DNA of 64,000 bases from Spartobacteria bacterium LR76 (GCA_003054655.1 QAYZ01000014.1:1-64000), one strand, 5' to 3'; positions 8,982 to 16,853 are shown, numbered from the stretch's first letter. The notes: a model not told the origin generated them from the letters alone. Made by a program: numbers and translations.

Positions 8982-9484
8982 CAGGGGAAAGACATATTCC
9001 TTCCACCAGCAAAAGACCAGCCTCCCACCTCACCTCTCCGTGGCTCTTGGTTTCTCAGTGGGCGGCCTGCCAGAACCTCTCTGTTTTCATGAATATCACA
9101 AAACGAAACGAGGGAAAACTAGGGGTCAGTGTGGAATGGCGGTAAGATAAGGAAGCTTTTCGAGGGAGAGATTCCCGTGCAAAACGCTCGAAAAGCGCCT
9201 AAGAGCAGGCTTCGGCCCGGCGGTCGGGTTTCGAGGTTCCTCGTAAATTGCCTGGGAGGGAAGGAATCGGTCCGGAGCAAGACAGATCAATGCCAGCGAC
9301 TCCCTTAGACAGGGCGAAATACTCTGAAACTGGCCTTATCTTAATGCCATTCACGCCTACCCCTGCTTCAGCCATGACAACTCAGTCAGTACGTACTACC
9401 CCTTAGTTTCAGCTCCCCAATCGAGCCATCTAGCCTCTCCCCATCGGCTTCAGCAAATTTCCGGTTGAGGGGGGATCCCCAGTT
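8982..9484. other. Gene-free accessory region with inverted repeats
   Basis: About 500 bp hold no convincing gene. Positions 9114-9152 contain the shared GAAAACTAGGGGTCAGTGTG block followed by GGAATGGCGGTAAGATAAGG, an inverted relative of window positions 42-73. A direct relative of the same sequence lies at 9333-9353, so the two inverted copies bound about 230 bp. Inside is a perfect 10-bp hairpin stem (9155-9164 with 9187-9196). The layout fits a small non-autonomous element, but no target-site duplication was identified. Confidence 0.5.
9121..9353. repeat. Putative small element bounded by inverted repeats
   Basis: The ends are 9121-9152 (on the minus strand CCTTATCTTACCGCCATTC...) and 9333-9353 (GCCTTATCTTAATGCCATTC). 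They share about 17 of 19 positions in inverted orientation. The interior has the hairpin stem GCTTTTCGAG at 9155-9164 pairing with 9187-9196. A further copy of the end lies at 41-61. There is no coding capacity, so any movement would need a transposase supplied elsewhere. Confidence 0.4.
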
Positions 9485-9943
9485 GTGGATGCTCGTCAGA
9501 TTGGCATGAAGAGTCTATTCGTGAATGTCCTTGGGTTTCCCTGCAAGGAGGATGCTGGCATTGCCAAGCTCATGGCATTCACTGCAGCTCAGATCTTCAT
9601 GGCTGAAGTTTTAGGTGTGGAAATTTCCGATGTACGGCGGGGAAACGAAACAGTGTTCTGGAGAGTAAAGTACCGGGCGAGGAACTATAATTGCCACTCT
9701 GATGGGTTGTTCCTCGATGTGGCTGTAACCAGGGTGGGGCGGGCGACATATATGGAGACGACTCTAGAAATCCATACAATGCCGAGGATGGCGCTGTTCT
9801 GTGGAGATGACGTCTCATGTCGAAATGGGGCAAATGCAGCCTATCGCAGTATCGACAGCGTGTCGTTCGATTTACGTTCGCAGAAAATATTGCTCGCTCG
9901 TATTTTCAGTAGTTTTACCTGTCAGCACAACGCTACCGAGTAA
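9485..9943 (+). CDS. Unknown protein, copy 2 of the duplicated cassette
   Basis: The open frame gives 152 residues from GTG 9485, or 145 from ATG 9506 (MKSLFVNVLGF), the start favoured by similarity to the copy at 5538. Shared blocks are KSL..N.LGF, TAAQI, VEIS(D/E)VR.GNET(V/I)FWR, CHS.G and DV.VTRVG. After VTRVG this copy continues for about 70 residues that copy 1 lacks (RATYMETTLEIHTMPR and onwards). The region is visibly more AT-rich than most of the window, which suggests foreign origin or relaxed selection. No known domain is recognised. Confidence 0.55.
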   Translation: MDARQIGMKSLFVNVLGFPCKEDAGIAKLMAFTAAQIFMAEVLGVEISDVRRGNETVFWRVKYRARNYNCHSDGLFLDVAVTRVGRATYMETTLEIHTMPRMALFCGDDVSCRNGANAAYRSIDSVSFDLRSQKILLARIFSSFTCQHNATE

Positions 9944-9976
9944 TAAACCAAAACCCAACACACCAGAAAGTATATT

Positions 9977-10378
9977 ATGGCAGAAGAAACCGTATTCTCA
10001 GACAGTAATGTAAATGTTACCACGACCCGCGTAATCATAAGTGGCACAACATATGCGCTACGTAACATTACCTCGGTCAAGATGGCAATGACCCCAGCCA
10101 AAATGGGATGCGCGATTCTGCTGCTCATATTTGGCATTTTAGCTCTCCTTGTAGGCCTTACAGGATTTTCGGAAAGTACTTCCACGGGTTTTGTTGGTCT
10201 TGTCTTCGCTGGGGTTATTTTGGGGCTCGCAATACTTTGGCTTCGAAGCAGCAAGCCGCGGTATCATGTTGCAATCGCTAGCGCTTCAGGGGAAGCGCAT
10301 GCTTTAACGTCTATGGATAAGGACTATATTGAGAAGGTTGTTGCGAGCATTAACGAGGCGATTATTCGATATCAATAA
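9977..10378 (+). CDS. Small membrane protein, DUF6232-like
   Basis: The 133-residue protein resembles the DUF6232 architecture: a short N-terminal beta-rich part (VNVTTTRVIISGTTYALRNITSVK), two hydrophobic segments at about residues 45-62 and 70-88, and a C-terminal cytoplasmic part (YHVAIASASGEAHALTS, then a helix ending in EAIIRYQ). Proteins of this type have no established function. It lies 33 bp after the cassette-2 gene in the same AT-richer stretch and may share its transcript. A T-rich run at 10394-10400 follows the stop. Confidence 0.75.
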   Translation: MAEETVFSDSNVNVTTTRVIISGTTYALRNITSVKMAMTPAKMGCAILLLIFGILALLVGLTGFSESTSTGFVGLVFAGVILGLAILWLRSSKPRYHVAIASASGEAHALTSMDKDYIEKVVASINEAIIRYQ

Positions 10379-10410
10379 GATGCGAGCAGGTGCGTTTTTT
10401 AGTCCCTGAG

Positions 10411-10535
10411 GAAAACCAGGGGTCAGTGTGCAAGATCTTGCAGGCGATCTCCGCGTGAACGAACGCGAAAAGGAGCGGAGTGCTGGGCGGGAATGTGCGG
10501 ACTTCATGCCAAAACGCACCGAAATGCGCTGCCCA
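10411..10535. repeat. Dispersed direct repeat, copy B
   Basis: This is the second copy of the repeat at 7847-7975, in the same orientation, again with the 14-bp palindrome TGCAAGATCTTGCA at 10429-10442. It ends just upstream of the hipBA operon. The two copies enclose the esterase, the small inverted element, cassette copy 2 and the DUF6232-like gene, so recombination between them could delete or mobilise this roughly 2.5-kb segment. Confidence 0.8.
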
Positions 10536-10617
10536 ATGCGCCCGGCGTTTCGGCTGGCCACATGGGAAGGGGCTGGATTCTCGGACTCTCTGCCTGCGCA
10601 AAGAGAGTTCTGGAGAA

Positions 10618-10656
10618 ATGTATGCTTCATGATACATTGAGTGCGGAATTGTATCA
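10618..10656 (+). promoter_or_regulatory. Putative HipB operator region
   Basis: Upstream of hipB are three related half-sites: ATGTAT (10618-10623), TGATACA (10630-10636) and TGTATCA (10650-10656). The last two are perfect inverted repeats separated by 13 bp. HipB-type antitoxins bind inverted repeats in their own promoter, although the E. coli HipB site has a different sequence. Autoregulation through these boxes is inferred from position and symmetry only. Confidence 0.45.
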
Positions 10657-10669
10657 CCAAGGCGACAAA

Positions 10670-11005
10670 ATGCCGACTCCACATCAACCCAGTGCCGCCG
10701 TGCGGCGCGTCCTGCGCAAGCTCGGGGCGGACATCCATGATGCCCGCCGCCGTCGTCGTCTTCCCATGGCGGTTGTCGCGGATCGCGCCTTCACCACCCG
10801 GGCGACGTTGCAGCGGGTGGAGCGGGGGGATACCTCGGTCAGCATCGGTATTTACGCAGCCGTCCTCAATGCTCTCGGCCTGCTGGACGCCCTTGGCCAG
10901 ATCGCCGATATCGGGCGCGACGAAGTCGGACAGGCGCTTGCGAGCGAGGCGTTGCCGCGACGGATTCATCTGCCGCGCAAAACACGAAAGCCACCCGATG
11001 CCTGA
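10670..11005 (+). CDS. hipB: HipB-like antitoxin, HTH transcriptional regulator
   Basis: From ATG 10670 the product is 111 residues. It has an XRE-type helix-turn-helix at about residues 17-70 (LGADIHDARRRRRLPMAVVADRAFTTRATLQRVERGD) and a basic C-terminal tail (RRIHLPRKTRK). The frame is open further upstream, but 10670 directly follows the operator-like repeats and gives a normal antitoxin length. Its last 8 bp overlap the hipA start (ATGCCTGA). It should bind DNA, repress the operon and neutralise HipA. Confidence 0.85.
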   Translation: MPTPHQPSAAVRRVLRKLGADIHDARRRRRLPMAVVADRAFTTRATLQRVERGDTSVSIGIYAAVLNALGLLDALGQIADIGRDEVGQALASEALPRRIHLPRKTRKPPDA

Positions 11006-12239
11006 CTTTGAAGTCCATATCGATCGGGATGGCCGCACTCTCCTTGTCGGATTGGCCCGCAGCAATCGCGTGCGCGGCAAGGAGGTCATCGGCTTTGAAT
11101 ACGCCGACTCCTGGCTGGATGACCCCGAGAGCTTTGCCATCGAACCCTCGCTGGGCCTGACTCCGGGCACCTTTAATCCTCCCGCAGGACAGGCCGTATT
11201 TGGGGCGATCGGCGACTCCGCGCCCGACACCTGGGGGCGGCGGCTCATGCAGCGGGCCGAGCGACGGCTGGCGGTGCGCCAGCGACGCGCCGTTCGGACA
11301 TTGTCGGAAAGCGATTACCTGCTCGGCGTCTCCGACCAGACCCGGCTGGGGGCGCTCCGGTTCAGGCGGGATGATGAGTTCCAGGCTCCGGTGACCTCGG
11401 GCGTTCCCGCGCTGGTTGATCTCGGTCGATTGCTGCAAATCTCCGACCGCATCCTGCGCGACGAGGAAACCGACGAGGACTTGACGCTGATTTTTGCTCC
11501 CGGCTCCTCACTGGGCGGAGCGCGGCCAAAGGCCTCGGTCCTCGATCAGCACGGGCATCTCTCCATTGCGAAGTTCCCCAAGGAAACCGACGAGTACAGC
11601 ATCGAGACCTGGGAGGAAATCGCCCTCCGCCTCGCCGGGCGGGCGGGAATCGCCACTCCGCACCACGAGTTGCTCAAGATCGCGGGCAAGGCCGTGCTGC
11701 TTTCGCGGCGGTTCGATCGCGACGGAGAGCATCGCGTCCCCTTTCTCTCCGCCCTGGCCATGATGTCCGCTCGCGACGGCGAGCGGGGGAGTTATCCCGA
11801 GATGGTCGATGTCCTTTCGCGGCAGGGAGCCCGGGCCAGGGCCGATGCCCACGCGCTTTATCGCAGGGTGGTCTTTAATGTCCTCATCTCCAATGTGGAC
11901 GACCATCTGCGCAATCACGGCTTTCTCTGGCAGGGCAAGGCCGGCTGGGTGCTCTCTCCGGCGTATGATCTCAACCCGGTGCCGGTCGATCTCAAAGCCC
12001 GCATCCTGACGACCAATATCGACCTCGAGGAAGGCACCTGCTCGCTCGATCTGCTGGAATCCGCCGCCGGATATTTCAGTCTTACCTTGTCCTCCGCCCG
12101 AGGGATCATCAAGGAGGTGGCGGAGGCCGTCGCCACCTGGCGGGACGTGGCAAAAGCGGTGGGCGCCCGAGCCTCGGAGGTCTCCCGCATGTCCAGCGCC
12201 TTCGAGCACGATGACCTGCGACGGGCTCTCGCGCTTTGA
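10998..12239 (+). CDS. hipA: HipA-family serine/threonine kinase toxin
   Basis: The 413-residue protein starts at ATG 10998, overlapping hipB. An N-terminal HipA_N-type segment (about residues 5-105: LARSNRVRGKEVIGFEY, FGAIGDSAPDTWGRRL) precedes the HipA_C kinase fold. Visible motifs are the Gly-rich GSSLGGARPKAS near 168-178, the catalytic loop NVDDHLRNHGF at 299-309, and AYDLNP near 322. No break or missing key residue is seen, so the kinase appears intact. E. coli HipA phosphorylates glutamyl-tRNA synthetase and causes dormancy; the target here is unknown. With hipB it forms a type II toxin-antitoxin module next to repeats. Confidence 0.92.
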   Translation: MPDFEVHIDRDGRTLLVGLARSNRVRGKEVIGFEYADSWLDDPESFAIEPSLGLTPGTFNPPAGQAVFGAIGDSAPDTWGRRLMQRAERRLAVRQRRAVRTLSESDYLLGVSDQTRLGALRFRRDDEFQAPVTSGVPALVDLGRLLQISDRILRDEETDEDLTLIFAPGSSLGGARPKASVLDQHGHLSIAKFPKETDEYSIETWEEIALRLAGRAGIATPHHELLKIAGKAVLLSRRFDRDGEHRVPFLSALAMMSARDGERGSYPEMVDVLSRQGARARADAHALYRRVVFNVLISNVDDHLRNHGFLWQGKAGWVLSPAYDLNPVPVDLKARILTTNIDLEEGTCSLDLLESAAGYFSLTLSSARGIIKEVAEAVATWRDVAKAVGARASEVSRMSSAFEHDDLRRALAL

Positions 12240-12323
12240 AGCGTCGCACGTTTGGGGCAGGCCGGGGAAACTCTGCCTGATCTCTGGCGGATGAAGATGT
12301 GGAGATCGAGTCGGCAGAGCGCC

Positions 12324-12698
12324 CTACCGGTCTTTTTTCCAGCAGACGAAGCGATTATTTTTCGTGCACATCATTGCCTGGGTGACGGCTTCAAAGTCAA
12401 AACCCGGAAACCGTTCATCGGCGACAGCCAGCAGCAATCCACTGTCTGTTGCCCCGTTGGGAATGGCGATGCCCTTGCCTTCGACCGGCCCGATCAGCAT
12501 GAAGTAGCAGTCCTCGACGGCAGGCCCTTCGTCCGTGGTGAGAACTCCCACCTCAATGATGTCGCTCCAGGCCAGGCGTTGCTCGGTGTCATCGGCTTTG
12601 ATGTGGATGATGGAATTCTCATCGACCCTCACTGTTCCCAGGGGATTGGGTTTCGCCTCGGGCTTTTTGGAAAAGAGTCCCTTCAGAAACTTCCACAT
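12324..12698 (-). CDS. Conserved hypothetical protein
   Basis: The 124-residue soluble protein has a Lys-rich N-terminus (MWKFLKGLFSKKPEAKP). A compact domain follows with the pattern WSDIIEVGVLTTDEGPAVED, then IAIPNGATDSG, FPGFDFEAVTQAM and NNRFVCWKK. I recognise this combination as typical of widespread small hypothetical proteins, without an assigned function. It is convergent with hipA and lies 32 bp before the ispH stop, read in the same direction from upstream ispH. It may therefore be transcribed with ispH. Confidence 0.75.
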   Translation of the reverse strand: MWKFLKGLFSKKPEAKPNPLGTVRVDENSIIHIKADDTEQRLAWSDIIEVGVLTTDEGPAVEDCYFMLIGPVEGKGIAIPNGATDSGLLLAVADERFPGFDFEAVTQAMMCTKNNRFVCWKKDR

Positions 12699-12730
12699 AA
12701 TATCGAGGTGGTTTGCTTCTTAGCGAGTCG

Positions 12731-13879
12731 CTACTCCGTCTCCCCCCGCAACTCCAGCATGCGCTTGATCGAGTCCTCGATCAGGTTGTTGGGGCAGCTC
12801 GCGCCGGCGGTGATGCCGACGGTGAGGAGTTCCTTTTGCGGGAGCCATCCGCGCGTCACGACCTCCAGCTTGTGGTGGATGTCAAAGTGCCGGATCTCGT
12901 CGCCCGAGAGCAGGCACGAAGCGTTGCGGATGAACCACGTCGGGAGCTTCTTTTCGCCGATCTCGACGAGGTGCGTCGTATTCGAGCTGTTGTAGCCGCC
13001 GACGACGAGCAGGAGGTCGAGGGATTCCTCGAGCAGGCCAAAGAGCGCGTCCTGCCGCTCCTGCGTGGCTCCGCAGATGGTGTCAAAGTAGCGGAAATTC
13101 TCCGTGCTGCCGGTGTCGCGGTCGGCGATGGCCTGGCGCAGCATGCCCTGGATCTGCTCGGTCTCGCTGCGCAGCATGGTCGTCTGGTTCGCCACGCCGA
13201 TGCGGTGCAGATGCACGTCGGGGTCGAAGCCCCTAGAGTGCGCGTTCCAGAACCGCGTGAGAAAGGCATTCTTGTCGCCCTTGCCCCGGATGTAATCGCA
13301 CACGATCTCCGTCTCCTTCGTGTCGAGCACGACGAGGTAATGCCCGTCGCCTTTCGGCCCGAGCGCGCGCGATGCGGTGGCGCGGGTTTCCTCGTGCGAG
13401 GCCTTGCCATGGATCACGCTCGTGACCTGTTCGTTGGCATTCTGCCGCACGCGCTTCCACACGCTCATCACGTCGCCGCAGGTGGTGTCGACGATCTGGC
13501 AGCCGCGCGCCTTGATGGCCGCCACGGTATCCACCTCCGCGCCAAAGGCCGGCACGATCACAACATCCTCCGCCTGCAAGTCCTCGATATCCGCATCCGC
13601 CGGATGCGCCGCGAGGTGCCGGATGCCCATGCTCGAAAGCTGGGCGTTCACGTCGGGATTGTGAATGATCTCGCCGAGGAGCGAGATGCGCTTGTCGGGA
13701 AACACCTTGCGCGCCGCGTAGGCGAGGTCGATGGCGCGCTCGACGCCGTAGCAAAAGCCAAACTGCTTCGCCAGCCGCACCACTGTGTTGCCCCGGCGCA
13801 TCACGCCGCCGCCGCCGCGGATCGTCTCCACGAGCTGGCTGCGGTAGTGGCTTTCGACTTCGGCCTGCACGCGGGACAT
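12731..13879 (-). CDS. ispH: 4-hydroxy-3-methylbut-2-enyl diphosphate reductase
   Basis: IspH catalyses the last MEP-pathway step, forming IPP and DMAPP with a [4Fe-4S] cluster. The three cluster Cys are C43 (FGFCYGVERA), C134 (DTTCGDV) and C269 (TICGATQERQD) in the 382-residue form from ATG 13879. HGKASHEET and the C-terminal GASCPNN are also present. This is the long IspH type, as in cyanobacteria, not the roughly 315-residue E. coli type. The frame stays open upstream to a TTG at 14026. That TTG lies inside TTGACA, a plausible -35 element, so I favour the shorter start, although related proteins carry extra N-terminal residues. Confidence 0.93.
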   Translation of the reverse strand: MSRVQAEVESHYRSQLVETIRGGGGVMRRGNTVVRLAKQFGFCYGVERAIDLAYAARKVFPDKRISLLGEIIHNPDVNAQLSSMGIRHLAAHPADADIEDLQAEDVVIVPAFGAEVDTVAAIKARGCQIVDTTCGDVMSVWKRVRQNANEQVTSVIHGKASHEETRATASRALGPKGDGHYLVVLDTKETEIVCDYIRGKGDKNAFLTRFWNAHSRGFDPDVHLHRIGVANQTTMLRSETEQIQGMLRQAIADRDTGSTENFRYFDTICGATQERQDALFGLLEESLDLLLVVGGYNSSNTTHLVEIGEKKLPTWFIRNASCLLSGDEIRHFDIHHKLEVVTRGWLPQKELLTVGITAGASCPNNLIEDSIKRMLELRGETE

Positions 13880-14076
13880 CACATCCGGCGTGCGCAGGTT
13901 GACCCGGGCGGGAGAGGGTGGGTTGGGCGTGCTCAGTGGGCTTGTGGGCGTAAGGATTGCGTTTGGTCGGACTTTGCCGACTCGGATGTCGTTCCGACAG
14001 AAAAGCGGATCGCCCCCGGTTGTCAAATCCCGACAACTGCTATTGCACCCCGGAGCGTGCTTCGTATGATCCTTGG

Positions 14077-14601
14077 ATGATCGAGGAACACGACTTTCAC
14101 TACGCGCTGGAAAATACCCGCGTCGTGATCCAGCCGCAGCGCACGATCGAGACCTTTGGCTCGACCAGCTTCCGGTTCCTCCTCGTGAGCGAGCTCCTCG
14201 ACCAGGTGAATGTCGTCCGTGTACGCGGCGGGCGTATCGAGGCCGAGCGCCCGCGCATCGTTGCGCCGCATCATTTCCGCAAGCTCCTCCTCGACGGCTT
14301 CGGCGATTCCGCCCGGGAATACGCCGATGCGGTGGAAAAGCTCTCCGGCGTCGCCCAGATCCTCCGCTACGGCTTCGAACTCCGCAAAACCGACCTGGAG
14401 CAAAACCTCGTCCACGACCCGCTGGAGGTGGTAGTCGCTCGGCTGGAGGAGGATATGCGGAGCCGCAATGACCCCATGGACACCCTCATCACCGGCGTCG
14501 ACGACGCCTGGGAGGTCTGCCTCCTGAAGTTCACCATGGACCTCATCCAGCGCTCCGCCGGGGGCAATGTCGATGAGTGGAAGCGTCGCGGGCTCATCTG
14601 A
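14077..14601 (+). CDS. Conserved hypothetical protein
   Basis: The 174-residue protein from ATG 14077 has no signal peptide or membrane segment. The N-terminal half is beta-rich (FHYALENTRVVIQPQRTIET, then LLDQVNVVRVRGGRIEAERP). The C-terminal half is helical and acidic. No catalytic motif is recognised. It is divergent from ispH and is followed by the LysM protein after 52 bp. The frame extends upstream, but the upstream part overlaps the ispH promoter region and reads as low-quality coding. Confidence 0.7.
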   Translation: MIEEHDFHYALENTRVVIQPQRTIETFGSTSFRFLLVSELLDQVNVVRVRGGRIEAERPRIVAPHHFRKLLLDGFGDSAREYADAVEKLSGVAQILRYGFELRKTDLEQNLVHDPLEVVVARLEEDMRSRNDPMDTLITGVDDAWEVCLLKFTMDLIQRSAGGNVDEWKRRGLI

Positions 14602-14653
14602 GTTTGCATCCCGTTCCCGGAATGGTTTCTAATACCCGTCGATTGACCAGGAC

Positions 14654-15478
14654 ATGATGATACTCGTTCGCGCCCTCATCATTCTCTTGCTCGCCGGGGC
14701 CATCTTTGGCGGTTCGGCGTACTTTGCCTATGAGCTGTACTGGAAACCCCAGCAGCTCGACCGCGAGGACAAGAAAATGCAGGCCGAGGCCCCGCCGCCG
14801 ACGCCCCCGCCGGATTACTCCATCGCCGTCTTTGACAAGACCGTCCAGTCGCTCAAGACCTCCACGCCCGAGGAGGGCCGCAAGGCTCTGGCCGACTTCA
14901 TCGCGCAGAATCCCGCCTCGCCCAAGGTGGGCGACGCCAAGCGCCTCCTCGGCGACATGAATGTCACCGACCTCTTCACCCCCTCCACCGCCGGGGGCAA
15001 GGTGCCCTACACCGTGGGTCGCGGCGATGCGCTCGCCAAGGTGGCGTCGAAGATGAAGACCAACGCCGACCTCATCTACCGCGTCAACAACCTCGAGACG
15101 ATCAATCTCTCCATCGGCCAGCAGCTCTACATCCCCCAACTCGCCACCACCATCGCCGTGGATCGTAAAGCCAAGACGCTCACGGTGTTAAACAACGGCG
15201 TTTTCTTCAAGGAGTACCCTCTCATTTCCGCCAAGGGCACGACCGTCGGCAACAACAAGGTCGCCGACAAGATCGCCCTCAATGGCTCGACCCGCGTCGC
15301 CTTTGGCGATAAAAACTATGCAGGTGCAGACCGCTGGCTCATGCTCGGCGGAGGCGTCGCCATCCGGGGTGGCGATGCGGCAGCGGAGACCCATCCCGTC
15401 GGTTTCATCGTTCCGACCGGCGATATGGAGGAAATCTTTCTGCTTGTTTCCCGCGGAACCCCGGTAACCATCCAGTGA
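14654..15478 (+). CDS. Membrane-anchored LysM protein with degenerate L,D-transpeptidase-like domain
   Basis: The 274-residue protein begins with an uncleaved-looking membrane anchor (residues 3-27) and a Pro-rich linker (APPPTPPPDY). A LysM peptidoglycan-binding module spans about residues 116-161 (YTVGRGDALAKVASKM, then GQQLYIP). The C-terminal part resembles a YkuD L,D-transpeptidase in layout: IAVDRKAKTLTVLNNGV, then FLLVSRGTPVTI at the end. Where active enzymes have HG...SxGC(I/V)R, this protein reads AIRGGDAAAETHPVGFIV and has no catalytic Cys. I infer a non-catalytic wall-binding protein. It is 7 bp upstream of accA. Confidence 0.75.
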   Translation: MMILVRALIILLLAGAIFGGSAYFAYELYWKPQQLDREDKKMQAEAPPPTPPPDYSIAVFDKTVQSLKTSTPEEGRKALADFIAQNPASPKVGDAKRLLGDMNVTDLFTPSTAGGKVPYTVGRGDALAKVASKMKTNADLIYRVNNLETINLSIGQQLYIPQLATTIAVDRKAKTLTVLNNGVFFKEYPLISAKGTTVGNNKVADKIALNGSTRVAFGDKNYAGADRWLMLGGGVAIRGGDAAAETHPVGFIVPTGDMEEIFLLVSRGTPVTIQ

Positions 15479-15485
15479 CTTTTTC

Positions 15486-16445
15486 ATGAAAATCCAAGCC
15501 CTTGAATTTGAGAAGCCCATCGTGGAACTCGAGCAGAAGCTCGAAGAGATCAAAAAGCACGTGCAGGGGCAGGATATCGACCTCGATCCCGAGGTGCGCA
15601 CCATGCAGGAAAAAGTAGAGGCGACACGCCGCGACATTTATGCCAACCTCACAGCCTGGCAGCGCGTGCAAATCGCCCGTCATACGTCCCGCCCCTTTTT
15701 CCTCGATTACGTCGACCAGGCCTTCACCGATTTCGTTGAGCTGAAAGGTGATCGCCTGTTCGGCGACGACGCCTCCATGCCCGGAGGACTCGCCAAGGTG
15801 GGTCCGCATCGTTGCGTCGTCATCGGCCAGCAAAAAGGCCGCGACGTGAAGGAAAACCTCCTGCGCAACTTCGGCAGCCCGCATCCCGAGGGTTACCGCA
15901 AGGCGCTGCGTCTCATGCGCATGGCGGAGAAGTTCCGCCTGCCCGTCGTCGCCCTCATTGACACTCCCGGTGCGTATCCCGGTGTCGGCGCCGAGGAGCG
16001 CCACATCGCCGAGGCCATCGCGGTGAATCTCCGCGAGATGATGGTTCTGGAAACCCCGATCGTTGCCGTGGTCATCGGCGAGGGCGGGTCCGGCGGAGCC
16101 CTCGGCATCGGCGTGGCCGACCGCGTGCTCATGCTGGAAAATGCCTACTACTCGGTCATCAGCCCCGAGGGTTGCGCCGCCATTCTCTGGAAGCACCGCA
16201 AGCACGCCCCGGAGGCCGCCGAGGCCCTCAAGCTCAACGCCTCGGAACTCCAGAAACTCGGCGTCATCGACGGTGTCATCCCCGAGCCCCTCGGCGGAGC
16301 CCATCGCGACCCCGAGGCCGCCTCGCTCCTCCTGCGCGATGCCATCGTCAGCGCCCTCGACGAACTCGTCCCCGTCGCCACGAACAAGCTGCTCCAGAAG
16401 CGCTACGACAAGTTCCGTGGCATGGGCCGTTTCATCGAAGGATAA
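15486..16445 (+). CDS. accA: Acetyl-CoA carboxylase carboxyltransferase subunit alpha
   Basis: The 319-residue protein is full length for AccA. The N-terminal coiled region (FEKPIVELEQKLEEIKKH) leads into the carboxyltransferase domain, with GDDASMPGGLAKV, QKGRDVKENLLRNFG, PVVALIDTPGAYPGVGAEERHIAEAIA and GEGGSGGALGIGVADRVLMLENA, all characteristic. With AccD it transfers the carboxyl group from biotin to acetyl-CoA to make malonyl-CoA. accD is not in this window. The gene follows the LysM gene by 7 bp and may be co-transcribed with it. Confidence 0.97.
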   Translation: MKIQALEFEKPIVELEQKLEEIKKHVQGQDIDLDPEVRTMQEKVEATRRDIYANLTAWQRVQIARHTSRPFFLDYVDQAFTDFVELKGDRLFGDDASMPGGLAKVGPHRCVVIGQQKGRDVKENLLRNFGSPHPEGYRKALRLMRMAEKFRLPVVALIDTPGAYPGVGAEERHIAEAIAVNLREMMVLETPIVAVVIGEGGSGGALGIGVADRVLMLENAYYSVISPEGCAAILWKHRKHAPEAAEALKLNASELQKLGVIDGVIPEPLGGAHRDPEAASLLLRDAIVSALDELVPVATNKLLQKRYDKFRGMGRFIEG

Positions 16446-16850
16446 GGCGAAGTCGGAGGTGGGATTTCGGAAGTCGGAAGTTTTTGCTCCGGCCCCGTGG
16501 CCGCTTCGATCAGAACGGGCGGCGGCGCTTTGCCGCCTGCCTGAGGGAGATTCGGACCACGCTCCTTTGTCGGATCGCTTACGCATCGAGACGTAGGGGC
16601 GGCCTTCACCGGCCTGCGGGGGCGGCATTTGGAAATGCAGCCTTTCTTTCCGCGCATGAGCGACGAGGGAACCCGCGTCTGGCGAATCTCCGCCCATGAG
16701 CGCCAGCCGCGAGGCGACCGAAACCGCCCTCCATTCCTCCTCGTTCAAGCGGCCCCCCTCATCGGAGCAAGAACTTCCGACTTCCGGAATCCCACTTCCG
16801 CGTTCGTCCCGCTCTGGACAGACGCGCCGCCATGACCGAGATTCCCGCCT
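16446..16850. other. Gene-free region between accA and dsbD
   Basis: Most of this 405-bp interval lies between two 44-bp inverted repeats (16448-16491 and 16763-16806). No gene is convincing. The interior is GC-rich and not obviously repetitive. It may be a miniature inverted-repeat element or a long hairpin. Confidence 0.6.
16448..16806. repeat. Pair of 44-bp inverted repeats flanking 271 bp
   Basis: The arm at 16448-16491 and the reverse complement of 16763-16806 agree at 39 of 44 positions by hand alignment. They share the blocks GTGGGATT, CGGAAGTCGGAAGTT and TTGCTCCG. Arms of this length and identity are not expected by chance and suggest terminal inverted repeats of a small element. The first arm begins 3 bp after the accA stop, and the second ends 45 bp before dsbD. 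Confidence 0.75.
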
Positions 16851-16853
16851 GTG

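Noticed and set aside
13979-14026. TTG start for a longer IspH
   Set aside because: The TTG is part of a TTGACA hexamer that may be a -35 element, and the extra residues are Pro-rich and uninformative. It was kept as an alternative, not the call.
12713-14080. 455-codon plus-strand frame across ispH
   Set aside because: The minus strand encodes intact IspH with all cluster Cys; the opposite frame has no recognisable domain.
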